From CAWIHS01 sp963836005 (lineage in GTDB: Bacteria; Pseudomonadota; Gammaproteobacteria; GRL18): a stretch of DNA of 64,000 nt. Both the position numbers and the translations under genes were made by a program. Below the pieces are notes generated by a model. The model was not told the DNA's origin and made no database searches. It saw only the letters and a list, made by a program, of their open reading frames with translations. The stretch lies in assembly GCA_963836005.1 (NCBI GenBank), contig CAWIHS010000001.1:558001-622000 (forward strand), in the 5' to 3' direction. This document shows positions 24,843-33,761 of this stretch, one piece after another; the first letter of the stretch is position 1; each line of letters begins with the position of its first letter.

Positions 24843-26066
24843 TCAGACAAATGAACTAAAAGCATGAACAATGACCTTATCCCCCGCACTGACTGACTGG
24901 CTATGATGAGGCAAAAAAATAAAACAATTGCCTGAACTCATGGAACTCAGTACCCCAGAACCCTGTTTTCCCGTGCTGCGAACAATTAATCCTTGCTCTG
25001 CATCCTCTTGCAGTATACCGCGCTGAACTTCCGTTCGCCCGGACATTTTTCTCAAATCAAACACACAGCTTGCCGTAAAGGCAGGCAGGACATAATCATG
25101 ATTTCCCATAAGCAGTTTTATGGCCGTGCGCACAAAATACATAAAGGTCACCATAACAGCAACTGGATTACCCGGAAGACCGAAAAATACTGCCTGATTG
25201 ATCTTTCCAAAAGTAAGTGGTCGTCCCGGTTTGAGATGCAGTTTACTAAAAAACATCTCCCCTTTGGCTACAAGGCCCTGCTTTATATAATCGGCATCAC
25301 CGACAGAGACACCGCCGGAAGTGATCACCATATCTGCCTCAAGTGAAGCAGCCTCCAGCGTCTGCTGTATATCATTTTCGGTATCTGGAACCACTCCCAG
25401 ATCAATCACTTCCGCATCCAGATTTTTTAACAGGCTGGAAATCGTGTAACGGTTACTGTCATAAATCTGGCTGCCGTCAAGTGTCTCTCCGATGCTGCGT
25501 ATTTCATCGCCGCTGGAAAAAACCGCCACTCGAAGACGCCGGCGGATCCTCAGGGAAGCAATACCCAATGAAGCGAGTACACCCATTTGGGCTGCGCCCA
25601 GAATGGTTCCGGCAGGCAGCACTATACTGTCCCTGGCAATATCCTCTCCGATATGGCGCACATTCTGTCCGCGCCGATTGGTATCATCAATAGCAATTGA
25701 CTCGCCGTCAAGCTGAACTTTTTCCTGTTCAATAACAGTATCAGCGCCTTCAGGGACTTTTGCACCCGTCATTATGCGTATACATTCACCTAACTCTATG
25801 CTCCCCGCAAAAGGATTTCCGGCATAAGCCGTGCCGGTAATTTTCAGGGTTTTGCTGCCGCTAACAGGTAAATCATCACCTGCCAGAGCATAGCCATCCA
25901 TGGCAGAATTTTTATATGCAGGCACATTCATTGGAGAAACCACTGCCTCGGCCAGGGTCCTGCCCAGAGCATTCGGCAGGATCACCGTTTGATAATTGTG
26001 CAGTGGTGTTATTCTCGCTGTGATCTGCGCAAGAGCTTCATCAACCGTTAGTATATCATTATTCAT
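24843..26066 (-). CDS. moeA: Molybdopterin molybdotransferase MoeA
   Basis: A 407-residue enzyme that inserts molybdate or tungstate into adenylylated molybdopterin. Family motifs are present: MNVPAYKNSAMDGYAL (near 42-57), RIMTGAKVPEGADTVIEQE, GQNVRHIGEDI, FSSGDEI, DSNRYTISSLL, VITSGGVSVGDADYIK and KPGRPLTFG with FFGLPGNPVAVMVTF. Length is normal. It follows tupC by 62 bases in the tungsten operon, so its natural metal here is probably tungsten. Confidence 0.93.
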   Translation of the reverse strand: MNNDILTVDEALAQITARITPLHNYQTVILPNALGRTLAEAVVSPMNVPAYKNSAMDGYALAGDDLPVSGSKTLKITGTAYAGNPFAGSIELGECIRIMTGAKVPEGADTVIEQEKVQLDGESIAIDDTNRRGQNVRHIGEDIARDSIVLPAGTILGAAQMGVLASLGIASLRIRRRLRVAVFSSGDEIRSIGETLDGSQIYDSNRYTISSLLKNLDAEVIDLGVVPDTENDIQQTLEAASLEADMVITSGGVSVGDADYIKQGLVAKGEMFFSKLHLKPGRPLTFGKINQAVFFGLPGNPVAVMVTFMYFVRTAIKLLMGNHDYVLPAFTASCVFDLRKMSGRTEVQRGILQEDAEQGLIVRSTGKQGSGVLSSMSSGNCFIFLPHHSQSVSAGDKVIVHAFSSFV

Positions 26067-26128
26067 TTATTACCTACCCTTACCCGCCTGTCAGCATTTT
26101 TGCTTAAGAACTGACCCGTAAACAGCTG

Positions 26129-26806
26129 TTAAATTGCTTTATGACTCATTTTCCCCTGATAAAGGTGCATATGCTGATTAAAATCCAGTTCACCTTTTTG
26201 AGGATCATGGCTGGTTACAATCACCCCGATATTATCATTTTTTAGTTGGTTGATCAGCTGGTACGTCTGTATTCTGGATTCTTTATCCATATTGGCAAAA
26301 GGTTCATCCAGTAAAATCAGCCTGGGAGAAATGATCCAGGAACGGGCTATAGCCACACGTTGTTTTTCACCCCCCGATAGTTCCCTGCTGTCACGATTAG
26401 CCAGATGTTCCAGTGATATGGACTTAAGCGCCTGTTCAACCCTGTGGTTAATTTCCTCTCTGGGTAATTTTTTCTGCCGTAAGCCATAGGCTATATTGTC
26501 AAACACCGTGCCATTAAACAGGTAAGGATGCTGATGCAAATAGCAGACATGTTGACGCAAATACTTTTTTGCCTTTGGCCAGGCACTGCTGAAGCCGTTA
26601 CTGGATATCTGCGCCAGATCCGGTTTCAATAAACCGGCGATAATTCTTAACAACGTTGATTTACCAGAACCATTCTGCCCGGTCAGTAAGATAAAATCAT
26701 CACTGTTTATTTGCAGATCAATATCAATCAGTACCCGGCAATGTTGACGCGCAATAGAAACATGATGCATGCTAATCGACCAGTTATCATTTATATTCCT
26801 GTTCAT
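26129..26806 (-). CDS. tupC: Tungstate ABC transporter, ATP-binding subunit
   Basis: A 225-residue ABC ATPase with Walker A (LTGQNGSGKSTLLRII), Q-loop (CYLHQHPYLFNGTV), signature LSGGEKQRVAIARS, Walker B (LILLDEPFANMD) and H-loop (VIVTSHD). Its start overlaps the end of tupB by four bases. With TupA of the TTTSTQNSG type next door, the substrate is most likely tungstate. Molybdate is the main alternative. Confidence 0.88.
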   Translation of the reverse strand: MNRNINDNWSISMHHVSIARQHCRVLIDIDLQINSDDFILLTGQNGSGKSTLLRIIAGLLKPDLAQISSNGFSSAWPKAKKYLRQHVCYLHQHPYLFNGTVFDNIAYGLRQKKLPREEINHRVEQALKSISLEHLANRDSRELSGGEKQRVAIARSWIISPRLILLDEPFANMDKESRIQTYQLINQLKNDNIGVIVTSHDPQKGELDFNQHMHLYQGKMSHKAI

Positions 26807-27504
26807 ATCGGCACATCCCCTTTACCCTGAAAATATCCAAGGGACAGATTTAGAATCAAAGCCAGTAACAGCAGTACCAGCCCCAGAGCAATTCCCTGGG
26901 CAAAGCTGCCTTTACTGGTTTCCAGAGCAATCGCAGTGGGTATATTGCGAGTGTAATTGAGGATATTACCGCCGACCATCATGGAACTGCCCACTTCGGC
27001 AATCACACGGCCGAAACCTGCGATCAGCGCAGCCAGCAGGCCAAAACGCGCTTCTCTGATAACGGTTATTGCGGCTCTGAGTGGATGGGCACCGAGGGTA
27101 AGAGCCGTTTCCCAGGCGCGGCGATCGGATGTCTGCAACGCAGCATGACTCATGGCAACCAGTAACGGAAAACTCAGTACCATTTGCCCCAGGATCATAG
27201 CCTGCTGGGTAAACAGTAATTTCAGTTCTCCCAGTGGGCCGGCTCGGGATAACAGCAGATATAAGGTCAAACCAACGACCACGGCTGGAATAGCAAGCGC
27301 CGTATTAAACAGAGAAATAAGCAATCTGCGGCCAGGAAACTGCTTATACGCCAGAACAAAGGCCAGCATCAGGGCTAACGGTGCAGCCATTAAAACAGCC
27401 CGGAAGGATACACTGAATGATATTGCAATGATCCGCCATAATTCAGTATCACCGGATACCAGCAGTCTGAGAGCCTGCAAACTGGCGGAGCTTAAGTCCT
27501 GCAT
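26803..27504 (-). CDS. tupB: Tungstate ABC transporter, permease subunit
   Basis: A 233-residue inner-membrane permease with about five to six helices. It has the cytoplasmic EAA-type loop (ALTLGAHPLRAAITVI followed by REARFGLLAALIAGFGR), which docks the ATPase, and the TupB-like GRVIAEVGSSMMVGGN block. It lies seven bases after tupA and overlaps tupC. Confidence 0.87.
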   Translation of the reverse strand: MQDLSSASLQALRLLVSGDTELWRIIAISFSVSFRAVLMAAPLALMLAFVLAYKQFPGRRLLISLFNTALAIPAVVVGLTLYLLLSRAGPLGELKLLFTQQAMILGQMVLSFPLLVAMSHAALQTSDRRAWETALTLGAHPLRAAITVIREARFGLLAALIAGFGRVIAEVGSSMMVGGNILNYTRNIPTAIALETSKGSFAQGIALGLVLLLLALILNLSLGYFQGKGDVPI

Positions 27505-27510
27505 ATAAAA

Positions 27511-28365
27511 TTATTGACAGGTGATGGGGAAGAATAATTGATTTCCCTTGATCTTGTATTCGCCGATAAGCGTCTGAGCCTGATCAGAACAAACCCAGTC
27601 AATTAATTGAACTGCACCGGCATGGTTGATATCCGGATATTTTTCTGCCGATACAGCAATGATGCCGTAAGGATTATTCAGACCTTTATCACCTGCATAG
27701 AGCAATTTAAGCTCCAGTTTGTCCTGCATAGCCAGCCAGGTTCCTCTGTCCGTCAGAGTATAGGCCTGTAGTTCACTGGCCATCTGCAGTGCTTTTCCCA
27801 TCCCCTGTCCAATTTCTCTGTACCATACACCTGAAGGTGAAATAGCTGCATTTTTCCACAGACCCATTTCTTTTTTATACGTACCAGAATCATCGCCTCT
27901 GGATATAAATACCGCCTGATTGTTTTCAATCGCAGCCAGGGCTTCGGTGATTGACTTTGCCGATGCAACTTTTGCAGGATCGGTCGCAGGCCCTACTAAA
28001 ACAAAATCATTAAACATAAACTGTTTGTAGTAATCCCCCTGTTTTTCAGCCATAAATTGATCTTCCGCTTTTTTTGCATGCACCATCACCACATCCGCAT
28101 CACCATCACGACCCATTTTTAGCGCTTTGCCGGTACCTACAGCTACAACTTGCACCTCAATATCTGTCTGCTCAGTAAAAGCCGGCAGCAAACGATCCAG
28201 CAGTCCTGAATTTTGTGTACTGGTAGTGGTCGCCAGGCGTAATATGCTGCCAGACGTTTCTGCCAGGAGATTTCCGGACACTAGCAGCAGAGAAGAGAAT
28301 AAGATGCAGATGATTAAGCGTTGAGATAGTTTTAAGCTGTGACAATAAGCTTTAAGCGAAGACAT
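27511..28365 (-). CDS. tupA: Tungstate-binding periplasmic protein
   Basis: A 284-residue protein with a Sec signal peptide (hydrophobic LIICILFSSLLLVSGNLLA). The mature part starts with ILRLATTTSTQNSGLLDRLL, and TTTSTQNSG is the oxyanion-binding signature of TupA. SRGDDSGTYKKEMGLW and YTLTDRGTW are further TupA blocks. TupA-type proteins bind tungstate much more tightly than molybdate. The gene heads a tup cluster inside the AOR operon, which supports tungstate. Confidence 0.9.
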   Translation of the reverse strand: MSSLKAYCHSLKLSQRLIICILFSSLLLVSGNLLAETSGSILRLATTTSTQNSGLLDRLLPAFTEQTDIEVQVVAVGTGKALKMGRDGDADVVMVHAKKAEDQFMAEKQGDYYKQFMFNDFVLVGPATDPAKVASAKSITEALAAIENNQAVFISRGDDSGTYKKEMGLWKNAAISPSGVWYREIGQGMGKALQMASELQAYTLTDRGTWLAMQDKLELKLLYAGDKGLNNPYGIIAVSAEKYPDINHAGAVQLIDWVCSDQAQTLIGEYKIKGNQLFFPITCQ

Positions 28366-28434
28366 TTGAATTCCATGATAAATGATTATTTGTTGTAAGA
28401 AATAAATGGTGTGTTAATGTGTATCTATTAAAGT

Positions 28435-29217
28435 CTAGTTTAACTGGCCGCAAACTCTACATTGCGGATTAGGAGGCAATACCATGCTTTCCCATTGCAT
28501 CGTTAATGCATCAAACAGCAGGACCCTGCCAATCAGCAATTCACCCGCCTGTATTATGAATTTTACAACTTCTATCGCCTGCATACTACCAATAACACCG
28601 ACCACCGGGCCAAGCACACCGGTATTGCTGCAGCTTTGATCAATGAGTTTGCCTTCCTCGTGGAAGCAGTGATAGCAGGGGCTGTGTTCAAGTCCTGGGT
28701 GAAAAACCGTGATCTGACCTTCCCAACGAATTGAAGCCGCTGAAACCAGGGGGATAGTGTGAGCGACACAGGCTTTATTGATTTCAAATCGTGCCGTCAG
28801 ATTATCCGTACAGTCTACCACTATATCGGCCTTTGCAACTTCATCAGAGAGCGCTGTACCGCTCAGAGCTGCTGCAATGGGAGTAATTTTAATATCACGA
28901 TTAAGCTGCAGCATACTCTCCTGGCAGGAACTGACTTTAGCGGCACCCAGATCTTCTGAAGTATGTGCAATCTGGCGCTGCAGATTGCTGATTTCTACCT
29001 TGTCCGGATCAGCGAGTGTTAAATGGCCGACACCGCAGGCTGCAAGATAGAGTGCAACCGGTGAGCCCAGACCGCCTACACCAATGATCAGGACTCTGGA
29101 AGATAATAAAGCCTGCTGACCCGCAATATCGATCTGGGGCAGCATGATTTGCCGGCTATAACGCAGCAACTGTTCATCGTTCAGGTCGGCAAGCGCCTCT
29201 ATGCTTTTTTCAGGCAA
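28435..29217 (-). CDS. moeB: Molybdopterin-synthase adenylyltransferase MoeB
   Basis: An E1-like enzyme (about 260 residues) that adenylates the C-terminal glycine of MoaD. It shows LLRYSRQIMLPQIDIAGQQ, the nucleotide loop VLIIGVGGLGSPVALYLAA, LADPDKVEISNLQRQI, DCTDNLTARFEINK, the catalytic-Cys region LIDQSCSNTGVLGPVVG, and two zinc-binding CxxC pairs (CYHC, CRVC). I place the start at TTG 29217, overlapping the previous stop region and after a run of Gs. The open frame reaches 29286, but that N-terminus lies inside the upstream gene and looks unrelated. Confidence 0.88.
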   Translation of the reverse strand: MPEKSIEALADLNDEQLLRYSRQIMLPQIDIAGQQALLSSRVLIIGVGGLGSPVALYLAACGVGHLTLADPDKVEISNLQRQIAHTSEDLGAAKVSSCQESMLQLNRDIKITPIAAALSGTALSDEVAKADIVVDCTDNLTARFEINKACVAHTIPLVSAASIRWEGQITVFHPGLEHSPCYHCFHEEGKLIDQSCSNTGVLGPVVGVIGSMQAIEVVKFIIQAGELLIGRVLLFDALTMQWESMVLPPNPQCRVCGQLN

Positions 29218-29218
29218 A

Positions 29219-29518
29219 TCATCCCCCGCCCTTATGGTAATAGAGATCAAAACGCTGCATAAAATTCTCCCTTGCAGCCGGCTCATAGTCGAAGAATTTA
29301 AACGTGACTCTCATAAAGGGGATAGCCAGTGAAGCCAGTTTTCTGACCTGTTCAGCTCCAAGCTCAATCACCAGCCGCCCGGCTTCATCATTAAGTTCAA
29401 TACAGCCAGCCTGTATTTGATAAGGCTGTCCATTGGCAACCGCTGAAAAGTTACTTACAAATTCATCCTGGGTATAACCCATTTCACGAACCAGTATCCA
29501 TGGGGGCTGTGTAGTCAA
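29219..29518 (-). CDS. Unknown 99-residue protein of the tungsten operon
   Basis: A small soluble protein between moaD (six bases away) and moeB (start within two bases), so tightly built into the operon. It starts MTTQPPWILVREMGYTQDEF and has segments CIELNDEAGRLVIELGAEQ and RKLASLAIPFMRVTFKFFDY. There is no metal motif beyond one Cys. I recognise no family. Position suggests a role in cofactor or AOR maturation, but that is inference. Confidence 0.7.
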   Translation of the reverse strand: MTTQPPWILVREMGYTQDEFVSNFSAVANGQPYQIQAGCIELNDEAGRLVIELGAEQVRKLASLAIPFMRVTFKFFDYEPAARENFMQRFDLYYHKGGG

Positions 29519-29524
29519 TCGCTT

Positions 29525-29776
29525 TTATCCACCTGCAACTTCCGGCCAAAGGGCCAGGGTATCACCTGCTTTTAAACGGATGCTATCTCGGTCCTGAGTA
29601 CAGACAAAGACTCCATTGAGTATCACCAGATAGGCTTCATCCCGATCAATATGAAAATAATCAATCACCTGATTCACGCTCATAGCATCCTTAATTTCAA
29701 CTTCAGCTGCATTGCGCTGCGCGTGGGCAGGTAAATACTGAGACAGGGAGGCAAAGCATTTTAAACAGATTTTCAT
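29525..29776 (-). CDS. moaD: MoaD/ThiS-family sulfur carrier
   Basis: An 83-residue ubiquitin-like protein ending in the required Gly-Gly (ALWPEVAGG). It carries sulfur to the pterin dithiolene after activation by MoeB. DAMSVNQVIDYFHID and YLVILNGVFVCTQD fit the fold. A MoaD-like protein (AorD) is also encoded in the tungsten AOR operon of Aromatoleum. No moaE, moaA or moaC is nearby, so it may replace or supplement a MoaD encoded elsewhere. Confidence 0.85.
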   Translation of the reverse strand: MKICLKCFASLSQYLPAHAQRNAAEVEIKDAMSVNQVIDYFHIDRDEAYLVILNGVFVCTQDRDSIRLKAGDTLALWPEVAGG

Positions 29777-29872
29777 GTCACTGCTACCGAGGAAAATTAT
29801 AACTATTGAGCATCATTTGACAATAACAGCTTTAACATCATTTTAGCGCTGAGTGTTACCATACAAAGCGTA

Positions 29873-31120
29873 TTAAGCCGAGCCCATAGAACAGGCCAGA
29901 TAGGCTTCCATTAAGCGGGTGGGATCAGCCTGCAGACGTGATTTCCATCGACCGAGTTTAACCTTGCCTCGAATCAAACCGCGTACCACGCCCATGTTTT
30001 CAGTATGCCCCAGACTGCTGACGCCTATTAAACAGTCATCCTTGAACTGCAGATTAAGGTATTTGTAACGGGATTTATCCACCAGTTCCACTTCCTCTCC
30101 CCCTTCAGCCCCCATCCACAGGCCAAACGATGTGGAAATCAGCCCCAGCGTATCCAGCACATTCATGTTTAAACTGCCATGATGCACCACGCTATTCCCC
30201 TTGATCATATTAATGGCCGCAATACGGGCATGTTCTACTGCTGTAGGCTGAATGGCCTGAACATTATAATTTTGCGTCGAAAAATCACGTCCCTGAGCGA
30301 CATCTCCAGCCGCATAGATATGTTCATATGAGGTTTGTAAATATTCATTCACCAACACCCCCTGGTCGATTTCCAGCCCTGAACCTTGCAGAAATTGGGT
30401 GTTGAAACGTACACCGGTGGCACTGATCACCAGTTGAGCAGATAACTTTTCCTGTGTATCCAGCTGTACTGATAAATGTTCATTATCCTCTTCGATGGCA
30501 GTCACTCTATGACCGGTGAGCACCCGGATGCCTTTATGCTCACACCAGTCTTTCAATAACTGGCCGGCTGTTTCATTCATCATGCGCGGCACCATACGAT
30601 CGCCCATTTCCACAACCGTTAAATTGACCCCACGCTTAACCAGTGATTCAAGGATGATGCAGCCAATAAAACCTGCCCCCATCAGCACGACAGAAGCGCC
30701 CTGCTTTGCTTTTGCTGCAATGGCTCGGGCATCGGCCAGAGTCCAGCAATGCTCGACTGCGGGCAATTCAACGCCAGGTATAGGCGGGTTGATGGGTGTA
30801 GCTCCCGTAGCCAGCAGGAGCTTGTCGAATTCAAGGCTCCTGCCATCATCCAGATCCAGACTGTTACTGGCCGGATGGATGGCGACCACTTTCTCATGGA
30901 TGAGGGCAATTTTCTGCTGATTGTAATGATTTGGGCTCTTGCGTAAAAAAGTTCCGGCCTCGTCAATTTTATCTGTCAACAAATAAGGTATGGCCATGCG
31001 TGAATATGGCGGTTCCGGCTCAGCGCTGATAAGGGTAATTTGTGCATCTTGAGCAAGTTTTCTGATCGTTTCGCAAGCAGTAACGCCTGCAGGACCTGCA
31101 CCAGCAACGATATAATGCAT
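29873..31120 (-). CDS. aorC: FAD/NAD-dependent subunit of the AOR complex (AorC-like)
   Basis: A 415-residue pyridine-nucleotide-disulfide oxidoreductase-like flavoprotein. FAD-binding GAGPAGVTACETIRKLA opens the protein; a second dinucleotide motif VVLMGAGFIGCIILESLVKRG (near 148) binds NAD; YAAGDVAQGRDF closes the FAD site. There is no redox CxxC, as in NirB-like and AorC-type reductases. Its place after aorB and the ferredoxin matches the NAD-coupled AorABC of Aromatoleum, where AorC passes electrons to or from NAD. 113 bases with a hairpin separate it from aorB. Confidence 0.82.
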   Translation of the reverse strand: MHYIVAGAGPAGVTACETIRKLAQDAQITLISAEPEPPYSRMAIPYLLTDKIDEAGTFLRKSPNHYNQQKIALIHEKVVAIHPASNSLDLDDGRSLEFDKLLLATGATPINPPIPGVELPAVEHCWTLADARAIAAKAKQGASVVLMGAGFIGCIILESLVKRGVNLTVVEMGDRMVPRMMNETAGQLLKDWCEHKGIRVLTGHRVTAIEEDNEHLSVQLDTQEKLSAQLVISATGVRFNTQFLQGSGLEIDQGVLVNEYLQTSYEHIYAAGDVAQGRDFSTQNYNVQAIQPTAVEHARIAAINMIKGNSVVHHGSLNMNVLDTLGLISTSFGLWMGAEGGEEVELVDKSRYKYLNLQFKDDCLIGVSSLGHTENMGVVRGLIRGKVKLGRWKSRLQADPTRLMEAYLACSMGSA

Positions 31121-31197
31121 AAAATAAATACTCGTCTAAATTGGAATGAATGGATGACCCCACAACTCAGCAGGTGGCGACTGGTTTTTCAGAATGA

Positions 31198-31222
31198 CAG
31201 AAACCCGCGATACGGGTTTCTG
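31198..31222 (-). other. Intercistronic hairpin between aorB and aorC
   Basis: CAGAAACCCG-CGATA-CGGGTTTCTG is a perfect 10-bp stem with a 5-base loop, 12 bases past the aorB stop. There is no T-run after it on the transcribed strand, so it is more likely an mRNA-stabilising or processing element than a strong terminator. Confidence 0.55.
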
Positions 31223-31233
31223 AACATGATGTC

Positions 31234-33087
31234 TTATGCCAGCTTAAGCCGCTGCAGGGTTTCCTGGGTAGGGACTCCGTCTTCACTCCAGCCACGCAAG
31301 GTGTAATACTCCGGCAACATTTTTTCAACTTCGGAGACTTTACCTTTGGCCGGACCCGTTTTGGCGGCATCCTTACGTAAGCGTTCCGGCAAGGTATCAT
31401 CCGCAGCCGTTATACCGGCACTAAGATTGAAATTACGCTCCAAATTCCAGATCCGCTCACCCATCTCCGTCAGATATTCAGGTGTCCAGTCTCCCGCACA
31501 GGCAGCATCAATTTGCGGCGCAATATTATCCAGGCTCCAGGCAAAGGTAGTAAACACACACAGACCGCTGGAATCAACGGCTGCCGTAGCATCCTGAAAA
31601 GCCTTGACCAGCTCGGGTTTGCCTTCAGTCACCAGTGGATCAGTTTTAACCGGTATACCCAGAACTTCTGATGCAATGGTGTAACCTCGTAAATGACAGG
31701 CTCCTCGATTAGAAGTTGCATAGTTAAGGCCAATACCCTGAATACTACGCGGATCATAAGCAGGAAATTCCTGTCCCTTAACTGTCATGGAAAGTTCAGG
31801 ATGACCATATTTTTCACATAAGCGTTTCGACCCCATGGCAAGGTCTTTTCCAAAACCTTCTCCGACAGCGACCCATTCGGCGGCTTTAACTAACGCCTCA
31901 GCAGAGCCGAAGTTAAATGCCACACCACTGGTTTGTGCGTCGGTAATAACACCCATTTCATAGAGTTCCATGGCCGCAGCAATGGTTGATCCCAGAGTAA
32001 TAGGATCAAAACCATCCTCATTACACAGAAAATTGGCATAAGTGAGTGCATCCAGATCATTTACTCCGGTATCGGCCCCCAGAGCCCAGGCCGCTTCATA
32101 TTCCAGTCCACCGGAATTTCCCCAATAGCTGGTCTTGTTCTCAACACTAAAATGTCCTTTGTCTATGGTTGAGATACGCCCGCAGGCAATAGTACAGCCA
32201 AAACATGCCGCATTGGTGGTCAGATTGGGTTTTCCGTCACTTTTGCGCGGTTCATGCATGGCTTCACCCGAAATATCATGGGCGCCGTCGAACTGAACAT
32301 CCTGCATGTTATTTGCAGGCAGAGCACCTATTTCGTTAATCACATTCATCAGCACCTGAGTACCATAAGCAGGCAGTCCCTGTCCGGTGACCGGGTTTTC
32401 AGCCAGTACTTTTTTACCTTCATTAACGGCTTGCATAAATTGTTCAGGTTTATCAATATTGCCTACCCCCAAAGTACCACGTACAGCGACCGCTTTGAGG
32501 TTTTTTGAGGCCATGACCGTACCGACACCGGAGCGACCGGCAGCCCGATGCAGATCGTTTATAATACCAGCATACAGACAACCCTGTTCAGCCGAACGGC
32601 CGACTGCAGCAATTCTCAGCAGAGGGTCCTGATGTCTGGCATGCAGCCATTCATCACTGTGCCAGACACTGGTGCCCCAGATCTCTTCGGCTGAAAGCAA
32701 TTCTGCCTTCTCATTCTCCACATACAGATAAACCGGTTGAGGAGATTTGCCTTCAAAAATGATCATATCCCAGCCAGCCTGTTTCATCTCCGCGCCAATA
32801 AACCCGCCTGAATTTGAACAGGCAATACAATTGGTCAAAGGCCCCTTGGTGATCACTGAGTAGCGACCGCCTGTGGCGGCCATGGTGCCGGTCAGCGGAC
32901 CCGTTGCCATAATCATTTTATTTTCTGCACTGAGCGGATCACAGGCAGGATCAATTTCTTCTACCAGATATTTGCTGGCGAGTCCTCTCTGCCCCAGATA
33001 TTCCTGGGCCCATTGTTCATTCAAAGCTTCTGCAGCCAGTGTGCCTTCAGTAAGATTTACGCGTAATATTTTTCCTGCCCAGGCCAT
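31234..33087 (-). CDS. aorB: Tungsten-dependent aldehyde ferredoxin oxidoreductase, large subunit
   Basis: A 617-residue AOR-family enzyme (aldehyde to acid, or the reverse with strong reductants). The N-terminal pterin domain begins MAWAGKILRVNLTEG and holds ATGPLTGTMAATGGRYSV and SNSGGFIGAEMKQAGWD. RAAGRSGVGTVMASKNLKA contacts the pterin. The [4Fe-4S] ligands are CFGCTIACG (Cys 295, 298, 302) and a later Cys in DSSGLCVF. Length and motifs are normal. The neighbouring ferredoxin, flavoprotein and tup genes argue for a tungsten, NAD-coupled complex of the AorABC type. Confidence 0.93.
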   Translation of the reverse strand: MAWAGKILRVNLTEGTLAAEALNEQWAQEYLGQRGLASKYLVEEIDPACDPLSAENKMIMATGPLTGTMAATGGRYSVITKGPLTNCIACSNSGGFIGAEMKQAGWDMIIFEGKSPQPVYLYVENEKAELLSAEEIWGTSVWHSDEWLHARHQDPLLRIAAVGRSAEQGCLYAGIINDLHRAAGRSGVGTVMASKNLKAVAVRGTLGVGNIDKPEQFMQAVNEGKKVLAENPVTGQGLPAYGTQVLMNVINEIGALPANNMQDVQFDGAHDISGEAMHEPRKSDGKPNLTTNAACFGCTIACGRISTIDKGHFSVENKTSYWGNSGGLEYEAAWALGADTGVNDLDALTYANFLCNEDGFDPITLGSTIAAAMELYEMGVITDAQTSGVAFNFGSAEALVKAAEWVAVGEGFGKDLAMGSKRLCEKYGHPELSMTVKGQEFPAYDPRSIQGIGLNYATSNRGACHLRGYTIASEVLGIPVKTDPLVTEGKPELVKAFQDATAAVDSSGLCVFTTFAWSLDNIAPQIDAACAGDWTPEYLTEMGERIWNLERNFNLSAGITAADDTLPERLRKDAAKTGPAKGKVSEVEKMLPEYYTLRGWSEDGVPTQETLQRLKLA

Positions 33088-33142
33088 TATCTTTTACCCC
33101 AAATTGTTTATAAATCAGATAGTTTTAGTCGTCCAGCATTAT

Positions 33143-33622
33143 TCATTCAGAAACAACGGCATTGTTATCCGTCTGCTTAGCCCATTTGCGCATTTTATCA
33201 AAGCCGGTCTGATCAGCATCCATATAGGTGATGGCATTGGTTGGGCAGGCCGTGGCGCATTTGGGATCCCCGCCGCATAAGTCACATTTAATCACTTTAC
33301 CGGTGGAGTGATTATAATTGACAGTTCCGAAAGGACAGGATATGGTGCAAACTTTACATCCGACACAGGCACTGTCGATAACTTCTTTGGCTCCGGTTTG
33401 CGCATTTAGCACAATGGCATCAACAGGACATGCCTGCTGACACCAGGCTTCAGAACATTGGGTACAGGTATAGGGGACAAAACGTCCTTCCTGATGAAAA
33501 GTAAATACTCGGATACGCGATTTGGAAGGATTAAAAACGCCTTCATTTTCAAATGAACATGCCAGCTCGCATTGTAAACATCCGGTACATTTATCCGGAT
33601 CTATGACCAGTGCCTTTTGCAT
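33143..33622 (-). CDS. aorA: Four-cluster ferredoxin subunit of the AOR complex (AorA-like)
   Basis: A 159-residue polyferredoxin with sixteen ligand cysteines in four groups: CTGCLQCELAC, CTQCSEAWCQQACP, CVGCKVCTISCPFG and CDLCGGDPKCATACP, enough for four [4Fe-4S] clusters. This HycB/DmsB-like arrangement is that of the AorA electron wire between the tungsten subunit and the flavoprotein. It is the first gene of the operon, with an AGGAG site before the ATG. There is no signal peptide, so the complex is cytosolic. Confidence 0.9.
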   Translation of the reverse strand: MQKALVIDPDKCTGCLQCELACSFENEGVFNPSKSRIRVFTFHQEGRFVPYTCTQCSEAWCQQACPVDAIVLNAQTGAKEVIDSACVGCKVCTISCPFGTVNYNHSTGKVIKCDLCGGDPKCATACPTNAITYMDADQTGFDKMRKWAKQTDNNAVVSE

Positions 33623-33653
33623 AGAGACTTTTCTCCTGAGAACAGTATTAGTG

Positions 33654-33672
33654 ACATACTTCAGCAGTATGT
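33654..33672. promoter_or_regulatory. Inverted repeat upstream of the AOR operon
   Basis: ACATACT-TCAGC-AGTATGT, perfect 7-bp arms, 32-50 bases before the aorA start. It is placed where an operator or leader hairpin would be. The regulator is unknown. The rest of 33673-33761 shows nothing specific. Confidence 0.4.
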
Positions 33673-33761
33673 GTCGGATTCAAAGCATTTTCTAAGCATA
33701 GTAAAAAATTTCAGGAAATCAAATAATGCAAACGCGACTTCATATTCAACCCAAAAAATCA

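Noticed and set aside
29218..29286. N-terminal extension of MoeB
   Set aside because: The extra 23 codons lie wholly within the upstream 99-residue gene and do not resemble MoeB; a TTG at 29217 gives the normal length.
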